Part shown: piece after piece, positions 10,241-23,500 of the stretch
How the letters are laid out: the number at the start of each line of letters is the position of its first letter
Numbering within the stretch: position 1 is the first letter of the stretch
Assembly (NCBI GenBank): GCA_037954665.1
Contig: JBBMOL010000008.1
Location: 7,285,559 to 7,349,558 of the forward strand
Length of the DNA stretch: 64,000 bases
Direction: 5' to 3'
Origin: Laguncularia racemosa
Taxonomy: Eukaryota > Streptophyta > Magnoliopsida > Myrtales > Combretaceae
The notes under the pieces: generated by a model
Databases searched by the model: none
The model's input: only the letters and a program-made list of their open reading frames with translations
What the model was told of the DNA's origin: nothing
Program-made: the position numbers and the translations under genes

Positions 10241-10840
10241 CCCTCTAGACCGCAAAGTAACCTGTATTGTAGCACCTACAAAATGAGATGGAGAAATTAT
10301 CCAAATTTCTCATGGAGCAATCATAATCAAAATCAACAAGGGATGAATTTGCCTCTACTAGTATTCTAGTGACCCCGACCATGAGAGAAGAAATTAGGTT
10401 TGGAAGAACTTTAAACTAAATATATTTAAACTAATGAAACTAGATTGTAGAATATTGAAACATTTCTAAGAAATCTTGAAGCCTCCATTCGTAACTTGGA
10501 AAATCAAGTGGGTCAACTTGTAAAGATGATGGCTGAAAGATAGTAAAGGACATTGCCAGGAAACATCAAGACTAATCTTATAAAGCATGTGAAAGTAGTA
10601 ACCCTTAGAATTGAAAAGGAATTACAAATTGAATGAAAAATTAGTAGAGAATCATAAAAGAAAGACACATAAGTTAGGGAAAAAGAGAGTGAGGAGCCAC
10701 AAAAAGTGAAGGAATATAGATTGCCCATATCTTACCCTCAACACCTGAAGAAAGATTGCTCCAACGAATAGTTCAATTAATTTCTTGAATTTTTTTAAAA
10801 ATTACCCATTAACTTGCCCTTTGTTGATGCCTTATCATAG

Positions 10841-11329
10841 ATGCCCAAGTATGTTAAGTACTTGAAGGAACTACTCTCGAACAAGAGAAAGTTGGAAGAG
10901 ATATCAATTGTGACATTAAGTGAGGAATACTCTACAATAATGCCAAATAAGTTGCAACAAAAATTTAAAGATCTAGGGATTTTTACTCTTCTTTGTCTTA
11001 TTAGCAATTTATCAAAAAATGGAGCTTTAGCTAACCTAGGCACAACTATAAATCTAATGCCACATCATACCTTTAAAAAGTTAGGATTAGGGAACCCTAA
11101 ACCAACACATATGAGCATTCAATTAATTGATAGGTTCATAAAGTATCCCATCGATATTCCTAAAGATTTGTTGGTTCAAGTATGTAAATTTATTTTTCTA
11201 ATGGATTTTGTAATTCTAGATATAAATGAGGACATCCAGGCATTATTGATTTTAGGTTGCCTTTTTCTAGCTACTACTAGGGCCGTTATAGATGTAGGAA
11301 AGGATGTTAACTCTAAAAGTTGGGGATGA
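10841..11329 (+). pseudogene. Gypsy aspartic protease with mutated active site
   Basis: This open stretch of 162 codons matches the Tat/Athila protease region: MPKYVKYLKELLSNKRKLEE, KLGLGNPKPTHMSIQL, then LILGCLFLATTRAVIDVG. The catalytic Asp-Leu-Gly triad of this lineage is changed to Asn-Leu-Gly (Asn codon 11033-11035), so the enzyme should be inactive. Translation stops at 11327 and no reverse transcriptase follows. Confidence 0.8.
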
Positions 11330-11689
11330 AGAAAGACCCTTCAAGATGCTTAACACAATTCAATAACCCCCTAAGAGAAATGATACCTATTATTTCCTAA
11401 ATACGTTTAACCTATTTGATTCCACTTATATGCAAGATGGCATTTACACATACCTACTTTAGTAATGTCTCATATACAGCAAGTAATTGGGTTTGGATAA
11501 AGGTCATTCCCTTGACTAGCAAAAGAGAAGTGCGTCAAGCCAACAACATTAAACAAAAGCACTTCTTGAGAGGCAACTCAAGTTTAGTTTTTTGATTAGC
11601 TTTCTTTAACTTAGTTTAGTTTAATTAGATTTATTTTCATTTTACACTTGGTTACTTAAAGAAAAAAAAAAAAAGCAAGCCAATTTTTT

Positions 11690-12060
11690 GCAATCTTGAC
11701 ATGGCCACCAAACACAGTTGTGTTAAGGATGTGTTGAATATATGGACATTCTCTAGATGTGACATGACCATCAGACATGAGCATGTTGCAGTCGTGTTAA
11801 GGCTATCTTTGAAAAATAATTTTTTTTGAGTTATACAACTTTTTGATATGGTCATGTTTAGATTGTGTCTAATGGGGTTTTGAAATTAATTCTTTCCGAG
11901 AGAAACACGACCTGTAGACATGATCATATTAAGGACATGTTAGAACATCCAAAGAATCTTAATTATTTACAAGAGTTACACGAACTTTAGACATGGCCAT
12001 ATCTAAAGTCATGTTAGGTGTGCCCTATTTAATTATTTGTGAGAGATACACAATCATGCT
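11690..12060 (+). repeat. Imperfect tandem units with degraded CATGGCCATG-type palindromes
   Basis: Four to five units, about 75-110 bp apart, carry variants of GACATGGCCATGTTAAGG...GTGTT (11697, 11765, 11848, 11915, 11990). They lie in the non-coding tail of the Tat/Athila-like element. The same kind of unit occurs in other LTR elements of the window. Confidence 0.5.
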
Positions 12061-12151
12061 TTAGCTATGTTGAACTTGAATTAGTTATTTTAATTTTCTT
12101 GACACAAACACAAAGAGACTAGGAGGATTTTAATCGTGATTACAATGACTA

Positions 12152-12187
12152 GTTTTATTTTATTTTATTTTATTTTATTTATTTTAT
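12152..12187 (+). repeat. (TTTTA)n microsatellite
   Basis: About seven units of TTTTA with minor variation. Confidence 0.9.
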
Positions 12188-12189
12188 CT

Positions 12190-13668
12190 TTGTTTCCTTT
12201 GTTATAACTAACATGAGTAATGTGGCTTACTAAACTAGACTGTATTAATTTTTTTTTCTTTTAACTACTATTTTAGTCCATTCCTCTTTGCATTTTTTTT
12301 TGTAGTTTTTACATATTTAGAGCATTCAAGATTAACCATATTACAGGCTGAACTCATTTTGGAATGGAACAAATGCCATATTTAGGGGAGTACTAGTTCT
12401 TTTCCCCCTAGCTTCCTCAAAATTTTGTTTTGTTTGATTCTTATTTTGCTAGTTTTTCTTTCCATTCCTACATTGATGACAACGTATGGTTCTGAGTGTA
12501 GGGAAGGGGGTTATAAAATTTGTGGTTATTTAAGAAATCAAATTTGTTTATTTAACCTAGAAATCATTAAATTAACTTCTAATTTGGTAAATGATAACTC
12601 TTTAGATAGTATTGAACACTTGATTAATAAGTTTTTTTAATGATGCTTTATTTAAATTAAATAATAAAATCTTTGTAGAGTAGAGTTACTATTATTGAGC
12701 CTTGAATTTTAAGATTTAGAAATTTGAATAACATTAATAATTAAGAATTAGTCATGGATTTCTTTTAAACTTACTTTGATAAATATTTTCCCCCTTGAAT
12801 ATTTTTAGAGCACTATAATCCTTATTAAGTAAATAGCTGATACTTACCCTTTGAAAATTTCTTAAAAAGTCAATATAGTTAGAGATGAAATAAATAAAAA
12901 GGATAAATTAATTGAATTGAAGTTTAGCTATAGGCCTCATTGACTAGAGTAATTAAGCCTGTAGGGTGCTTCCTTTGTATGGAATAACATTTGTTAACTT
13001 GAGCAACGAGTTTAAGATTATTGGCTAAAAGCTCACTTAAAGTATAAAGAGAAAAGTCCATTTAAAGGCTAAATGTAAGTACATAAGCTCTGTTAAATAA
13101 AGGTAGTGGATAGTTCGAAGGGGTATCTTAAAACCTAGTAACCTAAGATTGTCTACTTTGGGACTTACTGACCTACTTTAAAAAAAAAAAAAGACTCTTT
13201 CAAACAAGAAATGTACTAGAGGAATGATTAAGAGATAATTGGATATACTTATCTTAGATTATGGTGTTTAGCAAATTTAAAGAAGGGGGTATATACATTT
13301 TAGTAAACTTAGTAAAGTGTTTAGGACTTTTTCTTGATTAAGGAGATGGTAATTTGTGTTTTAGAGTCTTAGAAATTCTTTGTTAAATGATATGAGTAAA
13401 CTTTGATTTGCATTGATTAATTAGTGAATTCAAAATTTTCGTATGTTTAAGACAGTTGGTTAAGTGAAATGTATAAAAGTTATCATTAATTTTTTTGAAA
13501 GTACAAGTTAATTAAGAGTTTGTTTCTTAAATTATTACAAGGTTAAATAAGATTTTCGTAATTGGTTCCTTGAATAGTAAGTTGATTAAGTATTTCTTGT
13601 CCTACTGTTTGATTAGATAAATTTACTTGAGGACAAGCAAGTTCTTAAGTGTAGAGAAATTTCATATG
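12190..13668. other. Non-coding 3' part of the Tat/Athila-like element
   Basis: AT-rich sequence without convincing protein similarity. It ends just before the 3' LTR in a segment reading GAGGACAAGCAAGTTCTTAAGTG, which is usual just upstream of the purine tract in Athila/Tat elements. Confidence 0.55.
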
Positions 13669-14952
13669 TGCTTAATTAGATATGTATATTAAATGAGATT
13701 TCAAATATTTTTCCCTTGTTTTGGTGTGTTTTTGAAGAATTTGAATTTTAATTGAGTAATATTTTGATTTTAGGGTTTTGATAGATAATTGAATTAAAAG
13801 GGAAGAAAATGAATAAAATTTTACTCAATTTGGAGCTAAATAGAAGAAGTTATGAATTTTTGAAGATAGATATGGATAGTAAACATGACTATGTCAAGAT
13901 CGTATTGAAAATTGATACTTGAAGAAATAAAAGCCGAGAGTTATATAGGGGTGAGGCATAATTGTGTTGATTGGTTATGTATCTCTAAAAAATAATCATT
14001 TTTAAGCATGACTAAACATGGCCTCTAGACACAACCTTGTCTAGGTCGTGTCAACTACAACGTTTAGTTCTCCAAAGTTTTGTTCAGTGATTTCGACACA
14101 ACTTGAAGCACAGCTATGTTAGATAGCATATTGGCCTAAAAATAGAGTATTTGATGCCTACTATATAAAGGACAAGAGGGAACTAGTCTCATAACTTTTA
14201 GAAGACTTTCTTTCTTTTTATTATTATTATTCTGGAATTCTTTTGAGAGAATAGAAGAATGTTTTTCTATACTTCAAGAATTAGGGTTTTTCTTTGACCT
14301 CATTGAGGATGCGTGCTTTTACATCATTAAGGATTTCTATTTTCAACATGATTAGAGCTTAATTTTCTTAGTGGCTAGACTTGTGGATTCTATGATTATC
14401 ATGTAACTAGGTTTATTACTATTTAACGAATTCTTAGATTTAGTGATTCAAGCATGTGTTTTTTATTTTATTTAGATTAATATTTCTAATTATTTAATAT
14501 TATACATTATGATTGAGAAATCTGATGTGTAATTAGATCTAGCATTTTTTTAAAAGAATTGATGTAATCTTAGAGATAAATTACATAACCCTTTTGGAAT
14601 TGATTAATTTGTTTTTAAAGAATTCATTGTTCTTAATGCAATATTTAAAATATGCTATTATGAAGAGATTCAATTACATATTTTTAAGATTAGGGTTAAT
14701 AAGCTTGAAAAAGTTATTAAACTAATTTAGGAATTCTCTTGGTCAATGAGATTAAAGAAGGATTTGAATGAATTTTGTTGATGTCACATAATAAATCCTA
14801 AGGGAAACAAAGTCTAGATACGTATTTTATAATTTTGAAGTAAATTATAATTTGTTTTGCCCTTCTTTCTTTCAATTTAATCTTTAGTTCGTTAGTTAAT
14901 AATTAGTTATGTGTTTTAATTTAATTAATCTTTATAATTTATCAGTTAGATA
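13669..14952 (+). repeat. 3' LTR of the Tat/Athila-like element
   Basis: It starts TGCTTAATTAGA, preceded by a purine-rich AAGTGTAGAGAAA, and parallels 8231-9450. The end is approximate. Confidence 0.65.
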
Positions 14953-15674
14953 ATAGGATGTAAGTTAGTATTAGTACTCGTAATCTTTATGGGGTGATAT
15001 TTGCCTCACATAAAAAAACTTATAAGGTATAAGATACCTTATGGAACTTGTAAATTTCACTTTTCTTTATGTAAATTTCAAGTTTTTATGATATTAGAAA
15101 ATTAATTTATATTTGAAATTATAAATTCTTGATTTGCAAAATTTGTGGAACTCCTAAATTTATAACAAAATATGTTAAATTAAAATAAAAAATTAATTTT
15201 TTTGTCCTATTATTTCAAAATTTGTGATTTTAATACTTAATAAATGAGAAAGAATAAAGTGAAAAAAAAAACCTAAAGTTAAGGAAAAAAATGTCGAAGA
15301 ATAAGAAGATGACAGAGGGATAGCATTAAGTTTAATTATTTAGGGTTATTAACTTATGGATATAGGCTCTTTATTTTCTCCCTTTATATTAAAATATTTA
15401 TTGTCAAAATATTATAATATTATTGTTTACTATTCGTTACACTTTACAAGATAAGTATATGATACCTTAAAAACTATACTTTGTATACCTTTGAGTATAG
15501 GTTTCAAGGTGGGTATAGGATGAAAAGATCCCATACCCATACCCTATTATATGAAAATAGGTTCTGAAAAATCTATTCTTAGAACCTATCTTGTGGTCTC
15601 TAATACCTACCATGAACCTACCCAATTGAGCATGCTATAGGTGGGTGCTATATACAATAAGGCTACCTATTTAC
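14953..15674. other. AT-rich stretch without a gene
   Basis: Nothing coding is seen. GGGTATAGG/ACCCTA-like words near 15510-15650 resemble those left of the Tat/Athila element (8090-8230), so both flanks may belong to one older repeat. Confidence 0.4.
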
Positions 15675-16500
15675 CTCTATATTAAATTACCCAAATGTTG
15701 ATTAATATGTAATATAATACATATTTTATACATATGTTATGAATTATTTTCTTAAGATTAGATTATTGGTATGTTATAGAATATATAATGTGAGTATATA
15801 CATAACAACTACATAAAAAAACATAAACTACTTTTAGTGATATTACATTACATATCCATTATTTAATATGTTTCATAGCAGTATACATTTCAAATATATA
15901 ACAAACCGTATATTAAGATTTTGTTTATTAGATTATTGATATATTGTATAATATGTATAAGTCTATACATAATAACTATGTAAGAAAATATATATTATAA
16001 AACTATTCTTGATTATATTACAGTACATATAGATTGTTTAATAGTAACATAATATCCATGTAATAAATATATAATAAAACATCTATTACGAATTACCTTC
16101 TTGATATTAGATTGGTATATTATATAATATGTAAGATAAGTGTATACTCATAACATTGAAAGAACATATTTTAAAATTATTTTTTTATGATATTAAATTA
16201 CCAATATGTTGTTTGATAGTTTATATATTAGTATAAGTAATAAATATATAACAAAATATATATGAAAAGATTTTTTTCTTTGATATTGGAATACTGGCAT
16301 TGTTTTATTATGTGTAACACAATATATATTAGATTTTTTTTTTTTTTTTTTGGTGATGTTGCATTATCTATATATTATTTGATATATAATATGGTAGTAT
16401 ACAGAATCACTATATAGAAAGTTGCTGATAAATATATTAAAAATGTACTTTTGCAATATCATGCTATTGGGATACTGTTTAAAATATCAAATAGTAAGCA
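15675..16500 (+). repeat. AT-rich tandem array, period about 179 bp
   Basis: A marker word near GATTATTGGTAT(A/G)TT recurs at 15761, 15931, 16110, 16289 and 16469, giving spacings of 170, 179, 179 and 180 bp. A partial unit lies upstream. Within units the order is preserved: a TATATAATATGTAA-like word, ACATAACA, a T-rich word ending GATATTA, then AATAAATATATAAC. Units are well diverged. Confidence 0.7.
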
Positions 16501-16699
16501 TGCATAATTACTATATTTTGTGAAAAAGTAAGAAATAAAAGGAAGAGGGAATAAAACATTCAAAGGGACATGATCGTAATAACAAATAATTTTTTTTTAC
16601 TACATTGTACTGCCACTTTTGTCTTGTGTGACAGCACGAAAAAATTTAGCCCTCTAAATATTATCTAATGTTTGAAGTTACGGTTTCTAATTAAATAAT

Positions 16700-16966
16700 T
16701 TGGTGAGGATTATGGTAAGTGGCAACACATCATCTCATAGAGACCCAAAAAGAAGGAGAACAGAAGATTCCAATTCCTTTTATGATGATGAACAGCCATC
16801 ATCAACTCCACCTAACTACAATCCACAACAACAGCCACTTCAGAGATCCCTTTTTGATGATCTCTTGGATCGCTGGAGGATAGAATTGGATATTCAGGGG
16901 CAGAATACCATCGAACTTCTGAACCCTAAGAAAGGACATGATGAAGATAAGACAATCTATGTCTAA
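16700..16966 (+). pseudogene. Unrecognised short open frame
   Basis: The frame is 88 codons. It encodes a hydrophilic peptide with a basic patch (DPKRRRTED), a glutamine/proline-rich segment and RSLFDDLLDRWRIELD. Its composition is more protein-like than its surroundings. I do not recognise the family and see no splice sites or promoter that would make it a gene. It may be a decayed exon or chance. Confidence 0.2.
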
Positions 16967-18291
16967 AGTTCTGAAAGGAAATGGGTCCCTAGAAAGAGAA
17001 AAGAGAATGGAGCTTTAACGTCTCCCAGTGTAAGATGCCCAAATCTCCTAGGATGGACGGTGAGTAGGACTCAATCTCCATCAACTGATTAACAGAATGG
17101 AGCTAAAAAAATGTAATCACCTGAAATATATATTTATTCAAAATTTTAAAATATAAAGCTAAGGTCAAACATATAATTATTATAAAGACACATAATAAGT
17201 CGGTCATTTTATGGCTAGGATATTTAAGTTCTGTTTTACCTAGTGTATCACTTTTCACCATTTACACATTAACAGACAAAAAAACACTTTTTGGAACCTT
17301 AAAGGCGTCTTAGCAAATACCCATAGGGTCAATCTAGTTTCATCAGATAAAGAATTCTAACAATTGAGTTATTAATTCTAATGACAAAATTGAGAGTTAA
17401 ATAAACTTTTATTACATGCTTTATAGAATTCGGATTAAGGAAGGGAGTAGAATGAGCATGGAATCAACCAATTGAGGGTTTGAATTATGGATTGAGACAA
17501 GTACATCAATCCGCATAATGTATTAGGATTAAAAAAATTTAGGATCCAATTAGAATTAGGATCATAGAAATCAAGCTGAGGAATGAATTGGAGAAGAGGA
17601 AAAGCAATTCATGAGAAACAACGTAGTACATGATTAGGTACATGCCTATATACTTACTTGTGTAGAAATACACATTGTGTATAGAAAGGTATACAGGCAA
17701 TCAAATCATGAAAATACATAGAAAGGTACACAACCAACTACATAACCATGTACCAGGGCGTGATAAAGTACCAAAATGCATAGAAAGATACATGGTCACA
17801 ATATATAGTTATGTATCCAACCGTGTCAAAGTGCATGGCCTAAGGTACGGTCGTGTACCTAGAGACATTATTATATTCGATTTATTTTCTATTTATTCGA
17901 ATTTCCATGCTATCCAAACACTTAGTATAATCCTAGAAATTTTAGTAGAATGAGTGAAGGAACCTTATAACGATTAAGTAAATAGAATTGAGTAACTTAG
18001 ACTATCCCTAGATTAGTACTAAGAGTGAATTATTGGCATTTTGATAGATTACAATCTAGTTGTTAGTCTAGGATAAGTTGTGCTTAAAACTATGTTTCTC
18101 AGTACGTGTAACTTTTGTTGTTTCTTATGATTGTTAGAATAGTTGTAAATTTGAATAACATATAAAAGAATGGATTAAGTTACTTGTTGTTTGTGCTCGA
18201 CTTGACCTAGGGACCTGTAGTGGTAGATTCCTAAGAGATACCCCAATAATCCTTATGTGATGTTGTCCCTAGTGGAAGCGTGCTTAGAAAT
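16967..18291. other. Non-coding stretch with degenerate GTACAC/CATGG repeats
   Basis: No gene is seen. Between about 17640 and 17870 a unit with AGAAAGGTACA...CATGTACC recurs three to four times, ending in CATGGCCTAAGGTACGGTCGTGTAC, which is related to the CACGG/CCGTG palindromes in the LTRs of this window. Confidence 0.4.
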
Positions 18292-19103
18292 ATCTTAATA
18301 GTTTTAAGGACTCATGGGTTTTGGGACTAATAGTGACAGTTCTCAATACTGTATTATATATTAAGTATATATATATATGGTTTAGTGGGGTCATGAGTAC
18401 TCCAGTGCTGTTTTATGACTTAAATAAAATAATAAACTATTGTATGATTTTTTATGTTTGCACTGATATATGTGATTTAACTTATGCTTGTTCATGCGTG
18501 TGTGCTTGTGAGTTATATATACTAAGCATTAGCTTACCTCTTGAGAATATATATATATATATATTAGTTGTAGGTATAGATGAATGTGCTATCCATGACG
18601 AGAACCTAGGTTCAAATGTGTTAGAAGGGAATAACGTAGATTTCTTTTATTATTATGGTGATTAAGTAAATATTTAGCTTTGAAGCCATTGAAATAGTGA
18701 TGAGACTTATTTGGATTATAAAGGATTAGAGTATTTAGAATAAATGATATCTAGAGTATTTTGAGTTGATGTATTGAGAGTTTTTGAAGAAGTACGCAAA
18801 TTGTCAATGGGATTTAATTGAGTCATTTATTATATTGGTAAATCTTATCTTAATTATGATTAACATGAAATACAGATTTTATGATAAAAAATAAAAAGTC
18901 TTAAACACGTGGTAAACCATAGCGTTTCAAGTTTCAAGTTTCGAGATGTTACAAAATATTCACTCCCAATAACTGTGACCATGTGTTTCGACCGCAAAAC
19001 GAGTCACATATTTTTTTCATCAATTCCTAAGATCCTATTGTATAATTCTGATCAACAGCTCCTGGAAATCATTCCACTCCTACCGTGACGTGACGTAACC
19101 AAC

Positions 19104-19272
19104 ATGAGCGATAACAAAGCAGAGCTTGTACTCGTTCCTTCACCAGGTTTTGGCCACCTCGTATCGACAACGGAGTTTGCTAAGCGCATGGGTCACCAGG
19201 ACGACCGTCTTTCTCTAACGGTCCTCATCATGAAGCTCCTTGTTGATAAAGAACTCAATGACTACATCGACT
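19104..19272 (+). pseudogene. Truncated UGT gene copy A, 5' part
   Basis: It starts at ATG and encodes 56 codons closely matching the N-terminus of the intact UGT at 34972, including LVLVPSPGFGHLVST with the catalytic His of family-1 glycosyltransferases. The roughly 160 bp upstream also match the leader of the intact gene. The copia element at 19273 interrupts it in the triplet after DYID; the rest resumes at 23876. Confidence 0.85.
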
Positions 19273-19559
19273 TGTTGAGAATAAAGCAAATTTAAATTAA
19301 GGAATCAAAATTCTATAACTAATTTATCATAAATAATTTTTTTCTAAATGTATAGAAGATTTATGTTTAGAATGAATTTCAGCTGTTCTTAATATTGGCG
19401 TTTGGAGTTATATAAATTTATAACGCAATTCAATTGTAAATAGTTTGTAAAAATATACATAAGAAAATCTTTGAAATATATTTTGGATCGAAACCCATCT
19501 ATCCTCTTCTTTCTTGATTAATTTATAGAGTTAGGAATTTGTAAATTCTAACTTCAACA
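19273..19559 (+). repeat. 5' LTR of copia copy A
   Basis: 287 bp, starting TGTTGAG and ending TTCAACA, matching 23582-23870. Confidence 0.85.
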
Positions 19560-19619
19560 CTTAGTATTAGAGCTAGTCCGATTTTGTTGAGTTCTCAAAA
19601 TATCCTCCAACAATTTCAT

Positions 19620-20530
19620 ACAACCACAAGATCCCAAATTAGTGAAAGAGTAATATGAATATGAAGAATGGTGTATCCAAATGAAAGCACTTTTTGGATC
19701 ACAAGATTTATGGGAAATTGTAGATAAAGGATATGAAGAACCCATAGAAGAACAAAAGGCTACCCTTCTGAAGGAGAACGATGAGTTAAAAGAGTTAGAA
19801 AAAAAAAAAAAAGATAAAAAGACATTATTTTTACTATACGTGGGACTAGATCGAGAAACATTTGTTAACATTTCACATGCAACCACAAGTAAACAAGCCT
19901 GGGATAAACTTGCAACGATATTCAAAGGTGTTGAACATGTGAGGCGTATTTGTTTGCAATCACTGAGAGGTGAATTTGAGGCAACCCAGATTACTCTACA
20001 TGATTGCTCATGAATATCAACCGCCAAAAGCAAAACAAAGAGTGGATTGAAGATATTAAAGTTATTGAAAAATTACTTTGATCACTCAATCATAAATTTA
20101 ATCATATGGTTGCAACCATTTGAGGAATCAAAAGATATAGAAAAGCTTACAATTGAAGAGCTACTTGGATTGCTTCAAGTGCACGAACAACATATTCAAA
20201 AGAATGGTGGTTCTATAGTAGTAGAGCAAGCACTTGAAATGAAGTTAATTCTTAATGAGCAAAGAGGTGGATAATGAAGAGGCAGTAGCCATGGACATGG
20301 TAGAGGCTGTGGTAATAATGAAACTTGTGGCTAGAATAATAAGAGGAACTATGGTCTTGGTAGAGGATCTAGTTGAGGAGGAAAGATCTCTAATGAATGT
20401 GGAGAAGTAAAAGACATTCAATGCTTTAATTGCCAAAAGTATGGGCATTATGCATTTGAGTGCTGGAGCAAGCCAATAGAGCAAGGAAACCATTTGAATT
20501 TCATAGAATCATCAAGAGGTAATTAGGACG
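19620..20530 (+). pseudogene. Copia Gag, copy A
   Basis: Typical copia Gag: QDLWEIVDKGYEEP, an acidic/lysine linker, then SKQAWDKLATIFKG and LQSLRGEFEA. A stop follows at about 20011, then NYFDHSIINLIIWL and EELLGLLQVHEQH. The zinc knuckle CFNCQKYGHYAFEC is intact near 20415-20460. There are two to three breaks, so it is not functional. Confidence 0.8.
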
Positions 20531-20559
20531 ACCTTACATTACTACTAGCGCATGAAGAA

Positions 20560-23500
20560 GCTGGTGATCAACAAAACATTGTGGTTCTTTGATTCTGGAG
20601 CAAGTAATCACATGTTTTTTTAAAAGGAAATTTTCATAGATCTTGATGAAAAGATCCAAGGAAATGTCGTTTAGGAGATTCATGTAAGCTATAGGTGGTA
20701 GGAAAAAGGAAAAATAAGAATTTTTCTTAAGAATGGGAAAGAGGAGTTCATCTCCAATGTCTATTATGTACCAGAGATGAAAAATAACATACTAAGTCTT
20801 GGGCAACTTTTTGAAAAAGGATATGTTGTGCATATGGAGAGAAATTATTTACATTTCAAAGACAATAATGGTAAACTTACTATGCAAGCAAGAATGGCAA
20901 AGAATCGTATGTTTCTACTATATCTTAACACTGAAATACAAAAGTGTTTCTATGGAGCCATTGAAAATGAGTCATGGAAATGGCACACACACTTTAGACA
21001 TCTAAATTTTACTGGCCTAAAGCTTCTGCACACGAAATATATGGTGAAAGGGTTACCAAACATTGAAGTTTTAGAACATGTATGTGAGATATGTGCACTT
21101 GGGAAGCAAGCGATATTTTCATTTCAAAACAGTGCATCATGGAGAGAAAGAGCACCATTAGAGTCGGTACATACGGATATATGTGGGCTATTGGAACTAA
21201 TATCTCTTAAAGGTAATCGTTACTTTATTACCTTTATTGATGATTATTGCAAAAAATTATGGGTGTATATGTTGAAAGAAAAATCTGTAGCATTTTCTAC
21301 TTTTACACAATCTAAGGCACGAGTGGAGTTACAAAGTGAACATTGGTTGAAAACACTCAGATTTGATCAAGGTGGAAAATACGCCTCAAACATGTTTAAA
21401 AATTTCTATAGAAATGAAGGTATTTGTCAAGAGTTTAGAGCTACCTATACTCCTCAACAAAATGGTATTACTAAAAGGAAGAATTGAACATTTTTAGATA
21501 TGATAAGGAGCATATTGAAAGTGAGAGAATTTCCAAAGCAATTATGGGCAAAAGTTATTGCATGGATAGCTTACATTCTAAATAGTTATCTTATAAAGAG
21601 TGTGAAGAATATGACACCTTAAGAAGAATGGAGTGGTGAGAAGTCAAATGTTGAACATATCCAAGCATTTGGATGCATTTGCATATGCCCAAAATTTTGC
21701 GGTAAAAAGGAAGAAGCTAGATGATTGAGGTGAAAAATGCATATTTATTGGGTATGGCACACAATCTAAAGCTTACAGACTCTATAATCCAATCATAAAA
21801 AAATTGATTGAATGTAGAGATGTAATGTTTAGTGAACGTGAATCATGGAAATGGGATGATCAAGAAAACATGAGCGTTGGGGGTCGAAAAGGTTGTGTTT
21901 GGGGAACACAATAATGAATTCAAGGTGCTAGAGACAGTTTTAACCAATACTTAACCAATGACGTCCTCAACATTCCTCAACATTGCACATAAGTCAAAAT
22001 GCCCCATTTCGCAATGACTAAGCAGTAGCTTATCTTCAGAAGGATCTGCCTCATCCACACAAACACCTATTAAGATGAGAAGTCTTAGAGACATCTAGAA
22101 GAGACAAAAGAAGTTGGTGAAGTAGATTTGTGTTGCTTTTATGCAGATCACGAGCCATCAATTTTGAGGAGGTTGTTGGAGAAGAAGTATGGAGGTCTAC
22201 TATGAAGGAGGAGATCCACACTATAGAGAAAAATGACACATGGAAACTGGCTACACTTTCTAAAGGATCGAAGGTAATAAGAGTAAAATGGGTTTACAAG
22301 ATTGAGAGAAGTATTGATGGAAGAATAGAAAGATACATAAGCAAGGTTCGTAGCAAAAGGCTATAAACAAAAGTATGGTGTTGTCTAGGAAGAAGTGTTT
22401 CCTCTGGTAGCTTGCCTAGATACTGTGAGAGTGATGATATCACTCACAACATACCATAAGTGGAAAATATATCAACTTGATGTCAAGTCTGCATTTCTAA
22501 ACGGCATTCTTGAAGAAGAGGTGTATGTCCAACAACCAGATGGTTTTTAGATCAAAGGAAAAGAAGATAAAGTGTATCATATGAAAAAGGCACTTTATGG
22601 CCTAAAGCAAGCTCCATGAGCATGGAACACTCACATTGATGGATATTTAACTCAAAACGGATTCATCAAGTGCCCATATGAACATACTCTCTATGTGAAG
22701 AAGCAAGGTGATGATGTTCTTATTATTAGCTTGTATGTTGATGATCTATTGTTCATCGAAAGTAGTCAACGAATGTTCGATGATTTCAAGGAATTTGAAA
22801 TGATAGATTGTGGTTTGATGACATTCTTTCTTGGAATAGAAGTGAATCAACACTAAGATGGAATCTTCATATTGGTGAAGAAGTATGCAAAGGATCTTCT
22901 TAAGAAATTTAGGATGGATTCATGCAATCCAATAAATACTCTCAATGTAATAGGTTTGAAATTATCAATAATTGGACAAGGAAAACTGATTGACTCAACA
23001 TTATACAAGAGCTTTGTGGGTAGTTTGAGGTACTTTACTATTACAAGGCTTGATATTGTCTTTGGAGTGGGACTTGTTAGTAGATTTATGTTGACACCAA
23101 GAGAATCTCATTGGAATGCTGCTAAAAGGATCTTGAGGTATATCAAAGGCAACTTAGATTATGGATTATTTTATGCTTATGGGAACAATACAAAACTAGT
23201 TGGCTACTCTGACCATGATTATGCCAGTGATCAAGATGAGAGGAAGAGTATATAGTAGCCTCATTTGCAATTTGTGAAACAATATGGTTGAGGAATCTCC
23301 TACAAGAATTGGGTTATCCACAAGAAGAACCAACTAAAATATTTGTGGACAATAGCTCAACAATTAAACTGGCTAAGAATCCAGTGCAACATGAAGGGGC
23401 AAACACATTGATACACGATTTTATTTCCTTAGAGATCATATGAAGCTAGGAATGATCACATTGAAGTATTGCAATACCACTGAGCAAGTTGCTAACATAT

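Larger units (their letters stand above)
8231..14952 (+). mobile_element. Ty3/gypsy (Tat/Athila-like) element reduced to gag and protease
   Basis: Two direct repeats of about 1.2-1.3 kb starting TGCTTAATTA flank an interior whose only recognisable genes are gag (9505-10240) and an aspartic protease (10841-11310). No reverse transcriptase, RNase H or integrase is visible in the remaining 2.3 kb. The order gag-protease-short non-coding tail resembles the TR-GAG class of non-autonomous elements. The end of the 5' LTR, the primer site and the start of gag appear to be deleted (about 9451-9500). The right boundary is approximate: ATAGG lies left of 8231 and again at 14953-14957, but the LTR would then not end in CA. 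The LTRs have many differences and indels, so the element is old. Confidence 0.7.

Noticed and set aside
14953..14957. ATAGG as a firm target duplication of the Tat/Athila-like element
   Set aside because: It matches the left flank, but the LTR would end in TA and not CA, and the 5' LTR end is deleted, so the boundary cannot be confirmed.
18321..18665. Open frame rich in Tyr and Ile, repeated at 27232-27510
   Set aside because: Low-complexity (AT)n-containing sequence; it is present in both blocks only because of the segmental duplication.
19554..20033. Minus-strand frame of 159 codons, repeated at 28381-28854
   Set aside because: Antisense shadow of the copia Gag and LTR end.
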